Below are positions 40,178 to 49,546 of a stretch of 64,000 bases of DNA, one piece after another. How positions within the stretch are numbered: position 1 is the first letter of the stretch; the number at the start of each line of letters is the position of its first letter. This DNA comes from Streptomyces sp. CCM_MD2014. GTDB taxonomy: Bacteria > Actinomycetota > Actinomycetes > Streptomycetales > Streptomycetaceae. The position numbers and the translations under genes are program-made. The notes beneath the pieces are model-generated. The model saw nothing but the letters and a program-made list of their open reading frames with translations, was not told the DNA's origin and made no database searches. The stretch covers positions 2,356,001 to 2,420,000 of the forward strand of contig NZ_CP009754.1 of assembly GCF_000772045.1 (NCBI RefSeq), read 5' to 3'.

Positions 40178-40215
40178 GAGGGCCCGTCCCCTGCCGTGGC
40201 AGGGGACGGGCCCTC
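40178..40215. terminator. Perfect 18-bp stem terminator between protease and hflX
   Basis: GAGGGCCCGTCCCCTGCC (40178-40195) pairs exactly with 40198-40215 around GT. Serves both convergent genes. Confidence 0.75.
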
Positions 40216-40245
40216 GGTCGTCGCCCGCTGTACGCCGCGCGCGTC

Positions 40246-41739
40246 TCAGGCGAGCGGCGCCGGGACGTACGGCGTCAGCTCCGCCGCCAGTTCCTCGTGC
40301 ACCCGGACCTTGAGCAGGGTGCCCTCCGGGGTGTGCTCCTCGGAGATCACCTCGCCCTCGTCGTGGGCGCGGGCCACCAGCTTGCCCTGGGTGTACGGCA
40401 CGAGGGCCTCGATCTCGACCGAGGGACGCGGCAGCTCGTTGTCGATGAGCGCGAGCAGCTGGTCGATGTTCTGACCGGTGCGCGCCGAGACCGCGATGGA
40501 CCGCTTCTCGACCCGCAGCAGCCGCTGGAGCACCAGCGGGTCGGCCATGTCGGCCTTGTTGATGACGACGATCTCGGGCACGTCGGTGGCGCCGACGTCC
40601 CTGATCACCTCGCGCACGGCGGCCAGCTGCTCCTCCGGGACGGGGTGCGAACCGTCGACCACGTGCAGGATCAGGTCGGAGTCGCCGACCTCCTCCATCG
40701 TGGAGCGGAACGCCTCGACCAGGTGGTGCGGCAGGTGCCGGACGAAGCCGACGGTGTCGGCCAGGGTGTACAGGCGGCCGCTCGGCGTCTCCGCGCGGCG
40801 CACGGTCGGGTCGAGGGTGGCGAACAGCGCGTTCTCCACCAGGACGCCCGCGCCCGTGAGACGGTTGAGCAGCGAGGACTTGCCCGCGTTGGTGTAGCCC
40901 GCGATGGCGACGGAGGGCACCTTGTGGCGCTTGCGTTCCTGGCGCTTGATCTCGCGGCCGGTCTTCATCTCCGCGATCTCACGGCGCATCTTCGCCATCT
41001 TCTCGCGGATCCGTCGCCGGTCCGTCTCGATCTTGGTCTCACCCGGGCCACGGGTGGCGAGGCCGCCGCCCTTGCCGCCGCCCATCTGCCGGGACAGCGA
41101 CTGTCCCCAGCCGCGCAGCCTGGGCAGCATGTACTGCATCTGCGCGAGCGCGACCTGCGCCTTGCCCTCTCGGGACTTGGCGTGCTGGGCGAAGATGTCC
41201 AGGATCAGGGCCGTGCGGTCGATGACCTTGACCTTGACGACGTCCTCGAGGTGGATCAGCTGGCCCGGGCTCAGCTCACCGTCGCAGATGACGGTGTCCG
41301 CCCCGGTCTCGAGCACGACGTCCCGCAGTTCCTGGGCCTTGCCGGAGCCGATGTAGGTGGCGGCGTCGGGCTTGTCGCGGCGCTGGATCACGCCGTCGAG
41401 CACGAGGGCGCCCGCGGTCTCGGCGAGGGCGGCGAGCTCCGCGAGGGAGTTCTCCGCGTCCTGCACGGTGCCCGAGGTCCACACGCCGACGAGGACGACC
41501 CGCTCCAGGCGGAGCTGGCGGTACTCGACCTCGGTGACGTCCTCGAGCTCGGTGGAGAGGCCCGCCACGCGGCGCAGGGCCGCGCGGTCGGAGCGGTCGA
41601 ACTGCTCGCCGTCCCACTGGGAGTCGGTCTCGTGGCTCCAGGCGACGTCCTCTTCCATCAGGGCATCGGCCCGGAGGCCCTCGGGATAGGTCTGCGCGAG
41701 ACGCTTGGTGTCCTGGGAGGGGGAAGAAGAGGAGGTCAT
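40246..41739 (-). CDS. hflX: GTPase HflX
   Basis: 497 aa. The N-terminal HflX domain has GVWTSG, DAATYIGSGKAQEL and RTALILDIFAQHAKSREGKA; then a glycine-rich loop (MGGGKGGGLATRGPGETKIE) and the G domain: GYTNAGKSSLLNRL (G1), DTVGFVRHLPH (G3) and NKAD (G4). HflX splits stalled 70S ribosomes and 100S dimers under stress. AAGGA precedes the ATG. It has its own terminator and stands alone. Confidence 0.95.
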   Translation of the reverse strand: MTSSSSPSQDTKRLAQTYPEGLRADALMEEDVAWSHETDSQWDGEQFDRSDRAALRRVAGLSTELEDVTEVEYRQLRLERVVLVGVWTSGTVQDAENSLAELAALAETAGALVLDGVIQRRDKPDAATYIGSGKAQELRDVVLETGADTVICDGELSPGQLIHLEDVVKVKVIDRTALILDIFAQHAKSREGKAQVALAQMQYMLPRLRGWGQSLSRQMGGGKGGGLATRGPGETKIETDRRRIREKMAKMRREIAEMKTGREIKRQERKRHKVPSVAIAGYTNAGKSSLLNRLTGAGVLVENALFATLDPTVRRAETPSGRLYTLADTVGFVRHLPHHLVEAFRSTMEEVGDSDLILHVVDGSHPVPEEQLAAVREVIRDVGATDVPEIVVINKADMADPLVLQRLLRVEKRSIAVSARTGQNIDQLLALIDNELPRPSVEIEALVPYTQGKLVARAHDEGEVISEEHTPEGTLLKVRVHEELAAELTPYVPAPLA

Positions 41740-41885
41740 TGGTTCCTTACGCAGTTCGGAAACGGTGGGCGCGGCACACGAGCCGCGACACGGTGTACAA
41801 CGTGCGAACCGCCTGGGAGATTCCCGGGGCCCGCACCGCGCCGTCCCGAAGATGGTCGCACGGCACGGGCCGTCTCGTCACCGGC

Positions 41886-43424
41886 TTATTCCGCGTGCGT
41901 CCTGTGGGCCGCCTTGGCGGGGGCCTTCTCGGGAGTCTTCGCGGCGGGGGTCTGCTTCCAGTCCGGGTGGCCGGGCATCGGCGGGGTCTTCTCCCCGTAC
42001 AGCCAGGCCTGGAAGAAGCCGCCCAGGTCGCGGCCGGCGATCCCGGAGGCGAGCCGGACGAAGTCGGCGGTCGTCGCCGTGCCGTCCTGGTTGCGGGCGA
42101 CCCACGCGCGCTCGACGCGTTCGAAGGCGGGGCGGCCGATCTCCTCGCGCAGGGCGTAGAGCACGAGCGCGGCCCCGTCGTAGACGTTGGAGCGGAAGAT
42201 CCCGGTCTTGCTGCCGTTCTTCGGCGGCTTCGGAGCCGCCGGGGGGCCGCCCGCCGTGCGCCAGCGGTCGGAGGCGCCGTAGGCGGCCTTCATGCGGGCC
42301 TCCATGGGCCTGTCCGCGGTCTCCTCCGCGTACAGCGCCTCGTACCAGGTGGCGTGTCCCTCGTTGAGCCACAGGTCGGACCAGGTGGCCGGGCTGACGC
42401 TGTTGCCGAACCACGAGTGGGCCAGCTCGTGCACCATGATCGACTCGACGTACCACTTCGGGTAGGCCGGCTCGGTGAACAGCTCCCGCTCGAAGAGGGT
42501 GAGCGTCTGGGTCTCGAGCTCGAAGCCGGTGGTGGCGTCGGCCATGAGCAGGCCGTAGGTCTCGAAGGGGTAGCGCCCGACCTTCTCCTCCATCCACGCG
42601 ATCTGGCCGGGGGTCTTCTCCAGCCACGGTTCGAGCACCGCGCGGTGCTGCGTCGGCACGACGTCCCTCACCGGCAGTCCGTGCGGGCCCGTGCGGTGCA
42701 GCACGGTGGAGCGGCCGATGGACACCTGGGCCAGCTCGGTGGCCATGGGGTGCCCGGTCCGGTAGGTCCAGGTGGTCGAGCCGCCGGCACGGTCCACGTC
42801 CGCCGGCAGGCCGTTCGCGACGGCCGTGAGCCCGTCGGGGGCCGTGATGCGGAAGGTGAACCGCGCCTTGTCGGAGGGGTGGTCGTTGCAGGGGAACACC
42901 AGGTGGGCGACGTCCGCCTGGTTGGCCATGGCGAGTCCGTCGGCGGTGCGCACCCAGCCGCCCGGGCGGTCCTCGGGGTACACGGGGTCGCTGCTGTGCC
43001 GCACCGTGATCCGCGTCCGATCGCCCTCGTCGAGCTCGTCCTCGGGCGTGACGACGAGGTCCTCGCCGGCGGTGGCGAAGCCGGCGGGCTCCCCGTCGAC
43101 CTCGACGGAGTCGACCTTTCCGTGGGCGAAGTCGAGGTTGATCCGGTCCAGGTCGGCGGTGGTCCGGGCGTCGATGGTGGTGACGGCCTTCAGCGGCTTG
43201 CCGTTGTCGCCGGAGTAGGTGAAGGAGAGGTCGTACGCCGTCACGTCGTAGCCGGGGTTGCCCAGCTGCGGGAAGAGGCGGTCGCCGACGCCCAGCGGGG
43301 TCGGCGGTGCGCTCGCGGCGATCAGGCAGACGGAGACGGCGGAGGCGAGCAGCGCCGCGGCCCTGAGCCGGCGCCGGGAGCGTGCGCGGGGTCGCGGAGT
43401 CGGGGCGTGAGGGGTGTGCAGCAT
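41886..43424 (-). CDS. Secreted M1-family metallopeptidase (aminopeptidase N-like)
   Basis: 512 aa. Arg-rich N-terminus with a hydrophobic segment (AAALLASAVSVCLIAASAP), a Sec signal peptide. Catalytic zinc motif HELAHSWFGN with the third ligand Glu in LWLNEGHATWYE; TTGFELETQTLTLF corresponds to the substrate-binding (GAMEN-like) strand but lacks the canonical GxMEN. Expected to cut N-terminal residues from peptides outside the cell. The C-terminus is Lys/Pro-rich. Confidence 0.85.
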   Translation of the reverse strand: MLHTPHAPTPRPRARSRRRLRAAALLASAVSVCLIAASAPPTPLGVGDRLFPQLGNPGYDVTAYDLSFTYSGDNGKPLKAVTTIDARTTADLDRINLDFAHGKVDSVEVDGEPAGFATAGEDLVVTPEDELDEGDRTRITVRHSSDPVYPEDRPGGWVRTADGLAMANQADVAHLVFPCNDHPSDKARFTFRITAPDGLTAVANGLPADVDRAGGSTTWTYRTGHPMATELAQVSIGRSTVLHRTGPHGLPVRDVVPTQHRAVLEPWLEKTPGQIAWMEEKVGRYPFETYGLLMADATTGFELETQTLTLFERELFTEPAYPKWYVESIMVHELAHSWFGNSVSPATWSDLWLNEGHATWYEALYAEETADRPMEARMKAAYGASDRWRTAGGPPAAPKPPKNGSKTGIFRSNVYDGAALVLYALREEIGRPAFERVERAWVARNQDGTATTADFVRLASGIAGRDLGGFFQAWLYGEKTPPMPGHPDWKQTPAAKTPEKAPAKAAHRTHAE

Positions 43425-43540
43425 CCCCCACGGCTATCAGCGCGCGCGTGCGGTGCGGCGACGGCGCGCGCCCACGGCACCCGAACGGGTCCCCGCGCGG
43501 TGTGCCGGCTCAGACGGCTGTTCAGAGGCGGGGGGCCGGT

Positions 43541-45718
43541 TCAGGCGCCCGTCGGCTGGGGTTGGGCACGGCTGACGTCGTACACGCCGGCCACGTCGCG
43601 CATGGCGCGCATCAGGGCGGGCAGCCGGGCCGCGTCCGGGAGGACGACGGTGTAGCTGTGCCGGACACGCTGACGGTCCGGGGGCTCGACGGTCGCGGAG
43701 ACGATTTCGGCGCCTTCGAGGGCCATGGCCTCGGTGAGGTCGGCCAGGAGGTGCGGGCGGCCGAACGATTCGGCGAGCAGGGTCACCCGGCAGCCGGTGC
43801 TCTCTCCCCAGCGCACCCCGATCTCCGCGCGGCCGGCGTTCTTCATGCGCGTCACCACGGCGCACTGCGCGCGGTGCACGGTCACCACTCCCCCGCGCAC
43901 GGCGAACCCGGTGATCTCGTCCGGCGGTACGGGGGTGCAGCAGCCCGCCAGCCGCACGGTGGCGCCCGGGGGGTCGACGAGGACGTCGGCCGAGGCCGGG
44001 CGTGCGGGCGGGGTCTCCGCGGCCGGCCTCGACGCGCCGGGGTGGGCGTGGGCCCCGGGTGCGGCGGGGCCGCGTGCCGGGCCCTCCGCCTCGGGCTCCG
44101 GTTCCGGGTGGGCCGCGAGCCTGCGCTGGATGGCGATCCGCGCGGCGGGCGTGTGGGCGTGCTCCAGCCACTGTCTGGCGGGCTCGGAGGCGGGGTCCTG
44201 GCCCATCAGGAGCTGCACGGTGTCACCGTCCCGCAGCACCGTGCTCATGGGCGCCAGCCGGCCGTTGACCCGGGCGCCGATGGTGGCGTGCGCGTCCTCG
44301 CCGTACTGGGCGTAGGCGGCGTCGACGCAGGTCGCGCCGTCGGGGAGACCGAGGGTGCCGCCGTCGGGGCGGAAGACGGTGATCTCGCGGTCCTGGGCGA
44401 GGTCCTCGCGGAGGGTGGACCAGAAGGTGTCGGGGTCCGGGGCGCCGCGCTGCCAGTCGAGCAGCCGGGAGAGCCAGCCCGGGCGGGTGGGGTCGGCGCG
44501 CTCGCCGTCGCCCGCGCTCTGTTCCTCGGACGGCTGGGCGTACGGGTTGCCGAGCGCGACCACACCGGCCTCGGCGACCTTGTGCATCTGGTGGGTGCGG
44601 ATGAGGACCTCGACGACCTGGCCGTCCTCCGCACGGGCCACCGCCGTGTGCAGCGACTGGTAGAGGTTGAACTTGGGAACGGCGATGAAGTCCTTGAACT
44701 CCGAGACGACCGGCGTCATACAGGTGTGCAGCTCACCGAGGACGGCGTAGCAGTCGGCGTCCTCCTGGACGAGTACCAGGAGGCGGCCGAAGTCCGCGCC
44801 GCGCAGCGTGCCGCGCTTGCGCGAGACGCGGTGCACGGAGACGAAGTGGCGCGGGCGGATGAGGACTTCGGCCTGGATGTCGGCCTCGCGCAGCACTCCG
44901 CGCACCTCGTCGGCGACCGCGGCGAGCGGGTCGTCCGTGCGGGCGGCGTTCTCGTGGACCAGCTCCCGGGTGTGCGCGTACTCCTCGGGGTGCATGACCG
45001 CGAAGACGAGGTCCTCCAGCTCGGACTTGAGCGCCTGCACGCCGAGCCGTTCGGCGAGCGGGATGAGGACGTCGCGGGTGACCTTGGCGATGCGTTCCTG
45101 CTTCTCGCGGCGCATGACGCCGAGGGTGCGCATGTTGTGCAGCCGGTCGGCGAGTTTGATCGACATCACCCGGACGTCGTTGCCGGTGGCGAGGAGCATC
45201 TTGCGGAAGGTCTCGGGCTCGGCGGCGGCGCCGTAGTCGACCTTCTCCAGTTTGGTGACGCCGTCGACGAGGTAGCGGACCTCGGCGCCGAACTCCTCGC
45301 CGACCTGGTCGAGCGTGACCTCGGTGTCCTCGACGGTGTCGTGGAGGAGGGAGGCGGTCAGGGTGGTGGTCTCGGCGCCGAGTTCGGCGAGGATCAGGGT
45401 GACGGCGAGGGGGTGGGTGATGTACGGCTCGCCGCTCTTGCGCATCTGGCCCCGGTGCGAGGACTCCGCCAGGACGTAGGCGCGGCGCAGCGGGTCGAGG
45501 TCGGCGTCGGGGTGGTGGGCGCGGTGGGCCTCGACCACGTGGCCGATGGCGTCGGGCAGCGCCCGGCTGCGGGTGGCGGAGCCGAGCAGGGCGGCGCGGC
45601 CCAGTCGGCGCAGGTCGATCCGGGGGCGGGCCTTCCTGCGGGGCGCCGGGGTCACGGCGCCGGTGGCCGCGGGCGGCACAGGGCCCGGGCTCGTCGGGTT
45701 CACGGCCTCCGCATTCAT
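43541..45718 (-). CDS. rshA: RelA/SpoT homologue (second Rsh, RshA-like)
   Basis: 725 aa from ATG 45718 (GGAGGTG 5-7 nt upstream). HD hydrolase domain: HRGQMRKSGEPYITHPLAV, LLHDTVEDTEV, IKLADRLHNMRTL. The synthetase domain is present but diverged: RPRHFVSVHRVSRKRGTLRG replaces the usual KxxYSIxxKM segment, while EFKDFIAVPKFNLYQSLHTA keeps the G-loop region. TGS (FRPDGGTLGLPDGATCVDAA) and a Cys-type ACT region (LAGCCTPVPPDEITGF) follow. It may mainly hydrolyse (p)ppGpp or have weakened synthesis. Not next to the usual secD-apt-relA locus, so this is the additional Rsh of streptomycetes. Confidence 0.85.
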   Translation of the reverse strand: MNAEAVNPTSPGPVPPAATGAVTPAPRRKARPRIDLRRLGRAALLGSATRSRALPDAIGHVVEAHRAHHPDADLDPLRRAYVLAESSHRGQMRKSGEPYITHPLAVTLILAELGAETTTLTASLLHDTVEDTEVTLDQVGEEFGAEVRYLVDGVTKLEKVDYGAAAEPETFRKMLLATGNDVRVMSIKLADRLHNMRTLGVMRREKQERIAKVTRDVLIPLAERLGVQALKSELEDLVFAVMHPEEYAHTRELVHENAARTDDPLAAVADEVRGVLREADIQAEVLIRPRHFVSVHRVSRKRGTLRGADFGRLLVLVQEDADCYAVLGELHTCMTPVVSEFKDFIAVPKFNLYQSLHTAVARAEDGQVVEVLIRTHQMHKVAEAGVVALGNPYAQPSEEQSAGDGERADPTRPGWLSRLLDWQRGAPDPDTFWSTLREDLAQDREITVFRPDGGTLGLPDGATCVDAAYAQYGEDAHATIGARVNGRLAPMSTVLRDGDTVQLLMGQDPASEPARQWLEHAHTPAARIAIQRRLAAHPEPEPEAEGPARGPAAPGAHAHPGASRPAAETPPARPASADVLVDPPGATVRLAGCCTPVPPDEITGFAVRGGVVTVHRAQCAVVTRMKNAGRAEIGVRWGESTGCRVTLLAESFGRPHLLADLTEAMALEGAEIVSATVEPPDRQRVRHSYTVVLPDAARLPALMRAMRDVAGVYDVSRAQPQPTGA

Positions 45719-45934
45719 GGGCACCTCCGGCTGCGCGGACCGGCGGACGGGGAATCCCAGGGCGGACACGGCTCAGGGGATGGTGTCGGTCCCCCGTCCG
45801 GGCCGGTGCTTGATGCTATCGAGCCCATCACGTGCGGCCGACCGCCTCTCGCCGAGCGTGAAACGGATCACCCATTCGAGCGATGGTCCGAGGGTTTACG
45901 TTTTCGCACTGAGTGTCATGGACCGGGCTTCGGT

Positions 45935-46000
45935 TCACCGCGGTGGTGGTCACGTCAGTGGTGGTCACCGCGGTCGCGGTCACCGCGCGGTGGTTGACCG
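45935..46000. repeat. Short imperfect repeats of GGTCACCGCGG type
   Basis: GTGGTCAC, GTGGTCACCGCGGTC and GCGGTCACCGCG recur at short spacing between the rsh and dapF genes, with self-complementary parts that can fold. Could be a terminator-like or regulatory structure. Confidence 0.4.
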
Positions 46001-46009
46001 GGCTGTGGT

Positions 46010-46903
46010 TCAGGCGAGTACCCCTTCCAGCCAGGCGGAGTCGAACTCGCCCTCCGCCACGATCACCGCGGGGCCCGTCATCTCGATCTCGCCGTCGGGG
46101 CGCTCGGTGATCACCAGGGTGCCGCCGGGCACGTCGACGGTGTAGGTGACCGGGGTGCCGGTGACCGCCGGGTCGACGCCGTCCTGGCGGGCGGTGGCGA
46201 CGGCGACGGCACAGGCGCCGGTGCCGCAGGAGCGGGTCTCCCCGGAGCCGCGCTCGTGCACCCGCATCGCCACGTGGGCGGGACCCCGGTCGACCACGAA
46301 CTCGACGTTGACCCCGTCCGGGTAGGCGCCGGCGGGCTCGAAGGGCGGCGGAGCGTACAGGTCTCCGGCGTGGGCCAGGTCGGCGACGAAGGCGACCGCG
46401 TGCGGGTTGCCCATGTTCACGTTCCGCGCGGGCCAGGTGCGCTCGCCCACGCTCACCTCGACCTCGCCCTCGGGGAGCAGCGCGCGGCCCATGCCGACGG
46501 TGACGTCACCCTCGGCCGAGCCGCTGCCGGACCCCGCCTTGGCGATGTGCACGCGCTTGACTCCCCCGCGCGTCGCGATGGCCAGGTCGCCTTCGGAGAC
46601 GTGCCCGGCGCGCTGGAGGTAGCGGGCGAAGACCCGCACGCCGTTGCCGCACATCTCGGCGACGGAGCCGTCGCCGTTGCGGTAGTCCATGAACCACTCC
46701 GCCTCGGCGGCCATGCCCCTGGCCTCGGGGTGGGCCGCGGAGCGCACCACGTGCAGCAGTCCGTCCCCGCCGAGACCCGCGCGGCGGTCGCACAGCGCGG
46801 CGACGGCGGCGGGGGGCAGGTCGAGGGCGTTCTCCGGGTCGGGAACGATCACGAAGTCGTTCTCGGTGCCGTGACCCTTGAGGAAGGCGATCCGCGTGCT
46901 CAT
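46010..46903 (-). CDS. dapF: Diaminopimelate epimerase
   Basis: 297 aa. Active-site cysteines are in AEMCGNGVRVFARY (first Cys) and SCGTGACAVAVA (second Cys), flanked by FLKGHGTENDFVI near the start and NMGNPHAVAF in the middle. It converts LL- to meso-diaminopimelate; since Streptomyces cell walls use the LL form, the enzyme mainly serves lysine synthesis here. Followed 5' to 3' on the minus strand by no close partner; the membrane-protein gene lies upstream. Confidence 0.95.
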   Translation of the reverse strand: MSTRIAFLKGHGTENDFVIVPDPENALDLPPAAVAALCDRRAGLGGDGLLHVVRSAAHPEARGMAAEAEWFMDYRNGDGSVAEMCGNGVRVFARYLQRAGHVSEGDLAIATRGGVKRVHIAKAGSGSGSAEGDVTVGMGRALLPEGEVEVSVGERTWPARNVNMGNPHAVAFVADLAHAGDLYAPPPFEPAGAYPDGVNVEFVVDRGPAHVAMRVHERGSGETRSCGTGACAVAVATARQDGVDPAVTGTPVTYTVDVPGGTLVITERPDGEIEMTGPAVIVAEGEFDSAWLEGVLA

Positions 46904-46972
46904 TCCTCGATCGTACGGGGTGAGCACCCCGCGACGACGAGGGGCGGCCGGGCGCTCGGACGGGGCGGTCCG

Positions 46973-47473
46973 TCAGCTCCGCAGGCGGGCGACCCGCCAC
47001 ACGGCCAGGACGACGACCGCGGCGACCGCCAGGGCGTACACGAGGATCGTCCGCCACTCGGCACGGCGCTCCGATCCCCGCTGGGGCAGACCCGGCCAGG
47101 TGTAGCCGACCCGGCGGGCGGCCATCATGCCCCAGCCGGCCGCGCAGGAGCAGATCAGCAGGCCCAGCATCGCGATCACGGCGCCGCTGTCGCCGAAGTC
47201 GAAGGCGAGGGGGAAGGCGAACATCAGGGAGCCGACCGCGGCCAGACACACGATGGGGGCGAGCTGCCACAGCCGCAGCCGGCGCTGGGGACGCAGCTCG
47301 ACCTCGACCTCGTCGCCGTACATCTCGTCGGGCTCGGGTCCGTCCGCGGTGACGCCCTCCGGCGTCTCGTCGGGACCGTCCGGGTTGAGGGCGCCGCCGT
47401 CCGGCTCCGGGCCGCCGCGGTCGGCGGTGCCGTGCTCGGTGCTCGGTGCGGTGTCGCGAGGGCCGGCCTCCAT
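46973..47473 (-). CDS. Predicted membrane protein
   Basis: 166 aa from ATG 47473. The first 70 residues are acidic and Gly/Pro-rich, predicted cytoplasmic; then three hydrophobic segments: LAPIVCLAAVGSLMFAFPLA, AVIAMLGLLICSCAAGWGMM and TILVYALAVAAVVVLAVW. No known domain. It lies between miaA and dapF on the same strand, a setting conserved in streptomycetes as far as I recall; function unknown. Confidence 0.7.
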   Translation of the reverse strand: MEAGPRDTAPSTEHGTADRGGPEPDGGALNPDGPDETPEGVTADGPEPDEMYGDEVEVELRPQRRLRLWQLAPIVCLAAVGSLMFAFPLAFDFGDSGAVIAMLGLLICSCAAGWGMMAARRVGYTWPGLPQRGSERRAEWRTILVYALAVAAVVVLAVWRVARLRS

Positions 47474-47580
47474 CGCCACGCGCCCTCCCAACTAGGACTC
47501 ACTCGGTCGATCGAAGCTCGATGATGGCACGCCGCCGAAGGCCCCGATGACGGCCGGGGCGTCCCGATGCCATCACGTGA

Positions 47581-48519
47581 TCAGGCTGTAACCGGTCGTT
47601 CGACCAACGACAGGGCGAGCCGCGGAAGTTCCGTGCGGTCCGCCACACCCCCACTCAGCCAGTGCACCCGCGGGTCGCGCCTGAACCACGAATCCTGACG
47701 GCGCGCGAAGCGCTTGGTGGCACGGACGGTTTCGTCGCGCGCCTCCTCCAGCGTGCATTCGCCGGCGAGGGCCGCGAGGACCTGCTGGTAGCCGAGCGCG
47801 CGCGACGCGGTGCGCCCCTCGCGCAACCCCTGCGCCTCCAGCGCCCGCACCTCGTCGACCAGACCCGCCTCCCACATCCGGTCGACGCGCCGGGCGATGC
47901 GCTCGTGCAGTTCGGGGCGTGCCACGTCGACGCCGATCTGCACGGTGTCGTAGACGGAGTCGTGGCCGGGGAGGTTGGCGGTGAAGGGCTTGCCGGTGAT
48001 CTCGATCACCTCGAGGGCGCGCACGATGCGACGGCCGTTGCCGGCCAGGATGGCCCTCCCCGCCTCCGGGTCGGCCGCGGCGAGGCGGGCGTGCAGGGCA
48101 CCCGAGCCGTACCGCGCCAGCTCCTCCTCGAGACGGGCCCTGACCTCGGGGTCGGTGCCGGGGAACTCCAGGTTGTCGACGGCACCGCGCACATAGAGGC
48201 CGGAGCCGCCGACGAGGACCGGCCAGCGCCCCTCGGCGAGCAGCGCGTCGATCCGTTCCCGCGCGAGGCGCTGGTACTCGGCGACGGACGCCGTGACCGT
48301 CACGTCCCAGACGTCCAGCAGATGGTGCGGGACGCCACCGCGTTCCCGGGGCGTCAGCTTGGCGGTGCCGATGTCCATCCCACGGTAGAGCTGCATGGAG
48401 TCGGCGTTGACGACCTCGCCGCCGAGCCGCTCGGCCAGGAAGACGCCCAGATCGGACTTTCCGGCCGCGGTGGGTCCGACTACGGCGATGACGCGGGGGG
48501 CGGGGGGTGCGCTGCTCAC
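47581..48519 (-). CDS. miaA: tRNA dimethylallyltransferase
   Basis: 312 aa from GTG 48519. VIAVVGPTAAGKSDLG is the P-loop, NADSMQLYRGMDIGTAK the prenyl/tRNA-binding motif, HHLLDVWDV and VLVGGSGLYVRGAV follow. It adds dimethylallyl to A37 of tRNAs reading UNN codons, including the bldA tRNA, so it affects development. MiaB, the next modification enzyme, is encoded 2 kb away on the same strand. Confidence 0.95.
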   Translation of the reverse strand: MSSAPPAPRVIAVVGPTAAGKSDLGVFLAERLGGEVVNADSMQLYRGMDIGTAKLTPRERGGVPHHLLDVWDVTVTASVAEYQRLARERIDALLAEGRWPVLVGGSGLYVRGAVDNLEFPGTDPEVRARLEEELARYGSGALHARLAAADPEAGRAILAGNGRRIVRALEVIEITGKPFTANLPGHDSVYDTVQIGVDVARPELHERIARRVDRMWEAGLVDEVRALEAQGLREGRTASRALGYQQVLAALAGECTLEEARDETVRATKRFARRQDSWFRRDPRVHWLSGGVADRTELPRLALSLVERPVTA

Positions 48520-48701
48520 CGCTCCAGTCTCGCAAACCTCTCAGCCGGCCCTCGAACGAGTTACGTGACGGTCCGCGACCGGAGTCGTTGCCCGTTGCGA
48601 GGTTCCCGCTCCCCGGACCACCGGGTCATGGCCCCGGCCACGCAAACGGACGCACCGGACGCCGCGGGATTTCGCCCGCACGAGTAACGTATGGAGTTGA
48701 T

Positions 48702-48989
48702 ATGGGCGTTTTTGCACGGCTTTTTCGGAGGTCGAAGAACACCGAGGAGACGTCGGTCGCCGAGCCGCGGACCGACACCTCGGACACCCCGGACACCGAG
48801 GGTGCCGCGGAAGCGAGCACGGCCGAGGCGGCTGAGACGACCGACGCCGGTCCCCGGAACACGGCGGAGACCGACGACGCCGCCGGGGCCACCGCCGAGG
48901 GCGGCGACTCGGAGAGCGTCGGCATCCCCAAGCAGCAGTCGGCCGGGGAGGCCGTCGACAACGAGGCCGACAAGGGCGCCCGCACCTGA
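48702..48989 (+). CDS. Small acidic hypothetical protein
   Basis: 95 aa from ATG 48702 with GGAG 5 nt upstream. After a basic start (MGVFARLFRRSKN) it is almost all Thr/Ala/Glu/Asp, ending GIPKQQSAGEAVDNEADKGA. Predicted disordered. It is 24 bp ahead of the antitoxin-like gene, so probably its operon partner. Confidence 0.65.
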   Translation: MGVFARLFRRSKNTEETSVAEPRTDTSDTPDTEGAAEASTAEAAETTDAGPRNTAETDDAAGATAEGGDSESVGIPKQQSAGEAVDNEADKGART

Positions 48990-49013
48990 CTGCCCCGCGA
49001 GGGAAGGCGAACC

Positions 49014-49313
49014 ATGGGTCTCCTGGACAACTTGAAGGCCAGACTGGAACCGGCGAAGGGCAAGGTCTCCGACCTCGCGCAGCAGCACGGCGACAAGATC
49101 GACCGCGGTCTCGACAGGGTGGCGCGGACCGTCGACGAACGGACCAAGGGCAAGTACAGCGACCGCATCCAGACGGGCACCGGCAAGGCCAAGGGCGCCA
49201 TGGACCGTCTCGCTCACAAGGATGCCGAGGGCGGCGAGGAGAGAGGCGGCGGCGCCCCCGGCGGAACGCCCGGCGGCACCACCCCTCCGGCGGGACCGCC
49301 TCCGGCTTCCTGA
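49014..49313 (+). CDS. Rv0909-like antitoxin-family protein
   Basis: 99 aa. MGLLDNLKARLEPAKGKVSD then KIDRGLDRVARTVDERTKGKY and SDRIQTGTGKAK match the small helical MT0933/Rv0909-type antitoxin family. GGGAAGG precedes the ATG. The C-terminus is Gly/Pro-rich. No toxin gene is adjacent (the 5' partner is an acidic hypothetical), so a free-standing regulator or orphan is possible. Confidence 0.65.
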   Translation: MGLLDNLKARLEPAKGKVSDLAQQHGDKIDRGLDRVARTVDERTKGKYSDRIQTGTGKAKGAMDRLAHKDAEGGEERGGGAPGGTPGGTTPPAGPPPAS

Positions 49314-49546
49314 CGGCGTCGGCACGTCGGCGCTTCAGCGCCTAGGCACGTGAGCAACTGGGCACGTGGGCGCGTGGGCAACGGTCCGGAGGCCGGATCG
49401 GGCCGGTCCGCCGCGTATGCCCGCGTGCCCACGGGCGCGTGAGCCTGCCCGTGGGGACGCCTTCGCGCCCGCGTGACCCGGCCCGCGCGGGACTGCACAC
49501 TCCGCACGCGCGCGTGCCCACCCGGCGCTACGGCCACTCCCAGCCG

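Noticed and set aside
49014..49313. Complete toxin-antitoxin pair around the antitoxin-like gene
   Set aside because: The neighbour (48702-48989) is a disordered acidic protein without toxin features.
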